Part shown: positions 61,815-64,000 of the stretch, piece after piece
Position numbering within the stretch: the first letter of the stretch is position 1
Layout of the letters: each line of letters begins with the position of its first letter
Origin: Paraburkholderia sp. PGU19
GTDB taxonomy: Bacteria; Pseudomonadota; Gammaproteobacteria; Burkholderiales; Burkholderiaceae
Length of the DNA: 64,000 nucleotides
Reading direction: 5' to 3'
Assembly (NCBI RefSeq): GCF_013426915.1
Contig: NZ_AP023180.1
Span: 2,604,001-2,668,000, forward strand
Notes under the pieces: model-generated
Told to the model about the DNA's origin: nothing
Databases searched by the model: none
Seen by the model: only the letters and a program-made list of their open reading frames with translations
Made by a program: the position numbers and the translations under genes

Positions 61815-62383
61815 CGCTTCGACGTGCTCCGCGCCGCCGCGCTGGCGTGAAAGCGGTGCTCGCGACACTGATAGCGACGATGCTGATCAGCGGGTGCGTG
61901 ACGCAACAAGTGCTGCCGTATCAGGCGAGTGTGGCCAACCAGATGAAGCTGGGCAGCCTGCCGCGCGCCGCCCGTTTCCAGGTAACGACGGCGGGTAGCG
62001 ATCCATCGGATGTTCAGACGACCGTCCGCTCGCTGCGCATCGCCGCACCGGGCGATGGTTCGTGGACGTCCTACCTGGGGCAGGCGCTTCGCACGGAGCT
62101 CGCGACGTCCGGCAACTATGACGCGAACGCGGCGGCGCGCATCGAGGCGACGCTATCTGAAGTCCGTATTGCCGATGGTCAGGCGCAGGTGACGGGCCAC
62201 TTCGTTATCCGCCAGGGGCAGTCGGTGCGTTACGACAAGGTGCTCCGCGCCGACGTTCACTGGGACTCGGCATTTCTCGGGGCGATTGCCGCGTCGAACG
62301 GTCTGAACCAGTCCACGGCGATTTTTCAGGCGCTGTTGCGCAAGCTGTTCGAAGATCCCGACTTCGCGGTTGCGTCGACGTAG
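61811..62383 (+). CDS. Lipoprotein of unknown function, second of a pair
   Basis: The 190-residue protein starts at 61811 within the upstream stop and has a basic N-terminus and a lipobox in MLISGCVTQ (about 24-32). The mature domain has the pattern TVRSLRIAAPGDGSWTSYLG, ELATSGNYDANAAARIEATL and RYDKVLRADVHWDS. This resembles small periplasmic YajI/DUF-type lipoproteins but was not identified with confidence. It probably works with the 61209 product. Confidence 0.6.
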   Translation: MTLRRAPRRRAGVKAVLATLIATMLISGCVTQQVLPYQASVANQMKLGSLPRAARFQVTTAGSDPSDVQTTVRSLRIAAPGDGSWTSYLGQALRTELATSGNYDANAAARIEATLSEVRIADGQAQVTGHFVIRQGQSVRYDKVLRADVHWDSAFLGAIAASNGLNQSTAIFQALLRKLFEDPDFAVAST

Positions 62384-62421
62384 TACGCGGCAAAGACGAT
62401 GGCGGAAAAGCATGAGGTCGG

Positions 62422-62745
62422 GTGCTCAAGATCGGGCGCGCGGTCGCGGCGCGCATCGTCCGCAGCAAGAGCAAGATCGGCGACAAGACCGTGCTCGATG
62501 CGCTGGTGCCGAGCCTCGATGTGCTTGAAGCGTCGAACGGGAGCGCGCGTGAGATTCTGGCTGAGATGATTGCGACCGCGCGGGGGCAGGTTGAAATCAT
62601 GGCCGCGCTGCAATCGCAGAAGGGGCGTGGGTGCAAGCGTGCCGCATCGGTCACGCCGATCCGGGTGCAACGGCGTATTTGCGATTTCTGGAAGCGCTTC
62701 TGGCGGCGCTCGACTAAACGGCCTCTCGTTGCAAAACCCGTATGA
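62422..62745 (+). pseudogene. dhaL: Remnant of a dihydroxyacetone kinase L-subunit gene
   Basis: A frame from GTG 62422 reads ARIVRSKSKIGDKTVLDALVPSLDVLEA and then REILAEMIATARGQVEIMAAL. This corresponds to the DhaL/DAK2 region around the ADP-binding GDKTMLDAL motif that is central to that subunit (about 210 residues). The N-terminal half is absent, and after about 62640 the frame turns Arg-rich and non-homologous. No other dha gene is nearby, so it is a decayed fragment. Confidence 0.6.
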
Positions 62746-63158
62746 ACGTAGTCATTCACCCAACCACGAAACATAGGATCGAGTAGACAGTTACCGTTAG
62801 ACCCGAGGTAACAACTGTCCCTCCAGCACCGGCGAAGCCCTCTGCCGCGCGTCGCGGCGCAACGGGTTCCCTTGCTGGCGTCACGCCGCCGCCCGATCAC
62901 GCACGCGTCTACCCGGGCTAGCCCTGGGGTGCGTCAGAAGCGCCACGCGACCGCCTTCGATTTCATCGCCAATCCTTGTCCGACATGCCTCGCAAGGTAT
63001 GTCGCGGCCATTGTTTGCATTTCGCGAATGACGTATTCGGTCGTCGTCGCATTCTTTCCACGTTGCACCTGGATCATTCTTCGTCCGTCGGCGCTGTGTA
63101 CGCCGCGGGCTGCTTGCACTGCGTGCGGTCGCCGTCGAATTTGTCATAGGAGACAAGG
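62746..63158 (+). other. Intergenic region with structured RNA-like segment
   Basis: The 413-base gap before the MFS gene has no credible protein gene. It contains the nested stems listed at 62786-62878, then an AT-richer part leading to AAGG before the MFS ATG. Confidence 0.5.
62786..62878 (+). ncRNA. Candidate structured RNA (leader or sRNA)
   Basis: GACAGTT pairs with AACTGTC (62786-62792/62813-62819) with inner TACC/GGTA. Then CCAGCA (62823-62828) pairs with TGCTGG (62873-62878), enclosing the perfect hairpin GCCGCG/CGCGGC (62844-62858). Several consistent stems in under 100 bases suggest a structured transcript, possibly a riboswitch or sRNA. No known family was recognised. It ends about 280 bases before the MFS start. 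Confidence 0.3.
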
Positions 63159-64000
63159 ATGAGATCGAACCAGTGGGACGTGTCCTACGAATGGAAAGCG
63201 GTGACGCTGCTCGCGCTCGGATTCGGGCTGGTGGGCCTGGACCGGTGGCTGATCGCGCCGCTTTTTCCGTCCATCATGAAGGACCTGCATCTGACGGCAC
63301 AGGACGTCGGCAACTGTATCGGCATCCTCGGTCTTTCATGGGGTGTCTTCGCTGCGTTGATGGGCGGCATCTCCGACAAGTTTGGACGCCGCAAGGTTCT
63401 GATTCCCGCTATCGTCGTGTTCTCGCTCTTGTCGGGATTCTCGGGTGTTGCGGGTGGACTCGCGAGCCTGATGGCCGTGCGGGCCCTGATGGGCGTCGCC
63501 GAAGGGTCGTTCTGCCCGACGAGTTTCGCCGCGACTGCCGACGCCTCGCATCCGAAACGCCGTGGCTTCAATCTCGGGCTCCAGCAAAGCGGATTCGCAC
63601 TGTTCGGACTGGCGCTTTCGCCCATCATCGCCACGCAGTTGCTCAACGTGATGTCGTGGCGCTGGGTGTTCGCCCTGGTTTCCATTCCCGGGCTGATCCT
63701 CGGCCTGCTGATGTTCCGCGTGATTCGGGAGCCGAAGCCCACGCCTGTATCGACGCTGTCCGAGTCGTCGGCGCAGGCGCCGACGCAACCTCGGCACGGC
63801 AACTGGCGCGACGTGCTGAAGAGCGGGAATATCCGTGTCGCGATGGTCGCGCTGTTCTGTGCGATGACGGGCGTCTTCGTGCTGGGGGCGATGCTGCCTC
63901 TCTATCTCACCGAGTACCTGGCTCTTGACACGCAACGCATGGGTATCGTGGTCTCGGCGATCGGCTTTGGCGGGTTCGTCGGTCAGTTCGGCTTGCCGGG
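63159..64000 (+). CDS. MFS transporter, truncated by the window end
   Basis: The first 280 codons run off the window. The start ATG at 63159 is preceded by AGGAGA. The protein begins MRSNQWDVSYEWKAVTLLAL and has the MFS loop 2-3 motif GGISDKFGRRKVLI and WRWVFALVSIPGLILGLL. Aromatic-acid or sugar-acid transporters of the ACS/AAHS type are the closest fit. About seven membrane segments are visible. The substrate cannot be named from this part. Confidence 0.85.
   Translation, partial: MRSNQWDVSYEWKAVTLLALGFGLVGLDRWLIAPLFPSIMKDLHLTAQDVGNCIGILGLSWGVFAALMGGISDKFGRRKVLIPAIVVFSLLSGFSGVAGGLASLMAVRALMGVAEGSFCPTSFAATADASHPKRRGFNLGLQQSGFALFGLALSPIIATQLLNVMSWRWVFALVSIPGLILGLLMFRVIREPKPTPVSTLSESSAQAPTQPRHGNWRDVLKSGNIRVAMVALFCAMTGVFVLGAMLPLYLTEYLALDTQRMGIVVSAIGFGGFVGQFGLP

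Noticed and set aside
1..64000. tRNA, rRNA or replication origin in the window
   Set aside because: No cloverleaf, rRNA-like or DnaA-box cluster was seen by eye; a dedicated scan could still find a missed tRNA.

Overview
The window looks like a chromosome or megaplasmid piece from a Burkholderiaceae bacterium, most likely Paraburkholderia or Caballeronia. The reasons are the high GC content with strong G/C wobble bias, several Bordetella/Burkholderia-type porins, DUF4148 proteins, many LysR/GntR/AraC regulators, an aromatic-amine/methylamine dehydrogenase operon and a phosphonate operon. No rRNA, tRNA or CRISPR array was seen.

Left part (1-15.7 kb). A zinc metalloprotease lipoprotein (M30-like) is followed by a small lipoprotein gene that is frameshifted. 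Next is a lower-GC type VI secretion cassette with a Tae4 amidase effector (frameshifted as written) and an overlapping membrane protein that may be its immunity factor. Then come a TPR/glycosyltransferase-like gene (also frameshifted as written), an FtsI-type transpeptidase, a Cache chemoreceptor and a J-domain protein. A tight operon (10965-15718) makes 2-aminoethylphosphonate from phosphoenolpyruvate: PEP mutase fused to a nucleotidyltransferase, phosphonopyruvate decarboxylase and AEP transaminase, preceded by a separate nucleotidyltransferase.

Middle (15.7-34.5 kb). A 1.38-kb IS4-type element with 18-bp inverted ends and an 11-bp near-perfect target duplication sits between two inverted copies of a roughly 0.4-kb interspersed repeat. 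Next are a porin and an eight-gene amine dehydrogenase operon on the minus strand (heavy chain, MauE, MauD, TTQ light chain, two cytochromes c, aldehyde dehydrogenase) that would oxidise a primary amine to an acid in the periplasm and cytoplasm. A stress/detoxification-like region follows: hydrolases, monooxygenase, azoreductase, YceI, and LysR and GlxA-type regulators. Here the GlxA-type regulator promoter and gene start are duplicated, and the second copy is a remnant. A metallophosphoesterase and a cupredoxin close this part.

Right part (34.6-64 kb). A histidine kinase is coupled to a response regulator gene that has lost most of its receiver, with three PmrA/QseB-like boxes nearby. After a LysR/porin pair and a phosphodiesterase comes a large catabolic block (43.0-55.7 kb): an orphan branched-chain-type binding protein, a GntR regulator, two SDRs, an ETF-type FAD oxidoreductase, a uronate-dehydrogenase-like enzyme, HyuB and HyuA, and divergently etfBA plus a class II aldolase. 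One short motif (TGACATAT plus ATGA) precedes three of these transcription units, which suggests a single GntR regulon for an unidentified substrate. The end holds an amino-acid permease, a PaiB-like protein divergent from a MocR regulator with clear operator half-sites, three lipoproteins, a dhaL remnant, a structured intergenic region and a 5' fragment of an MFS transporter cut by the window end.
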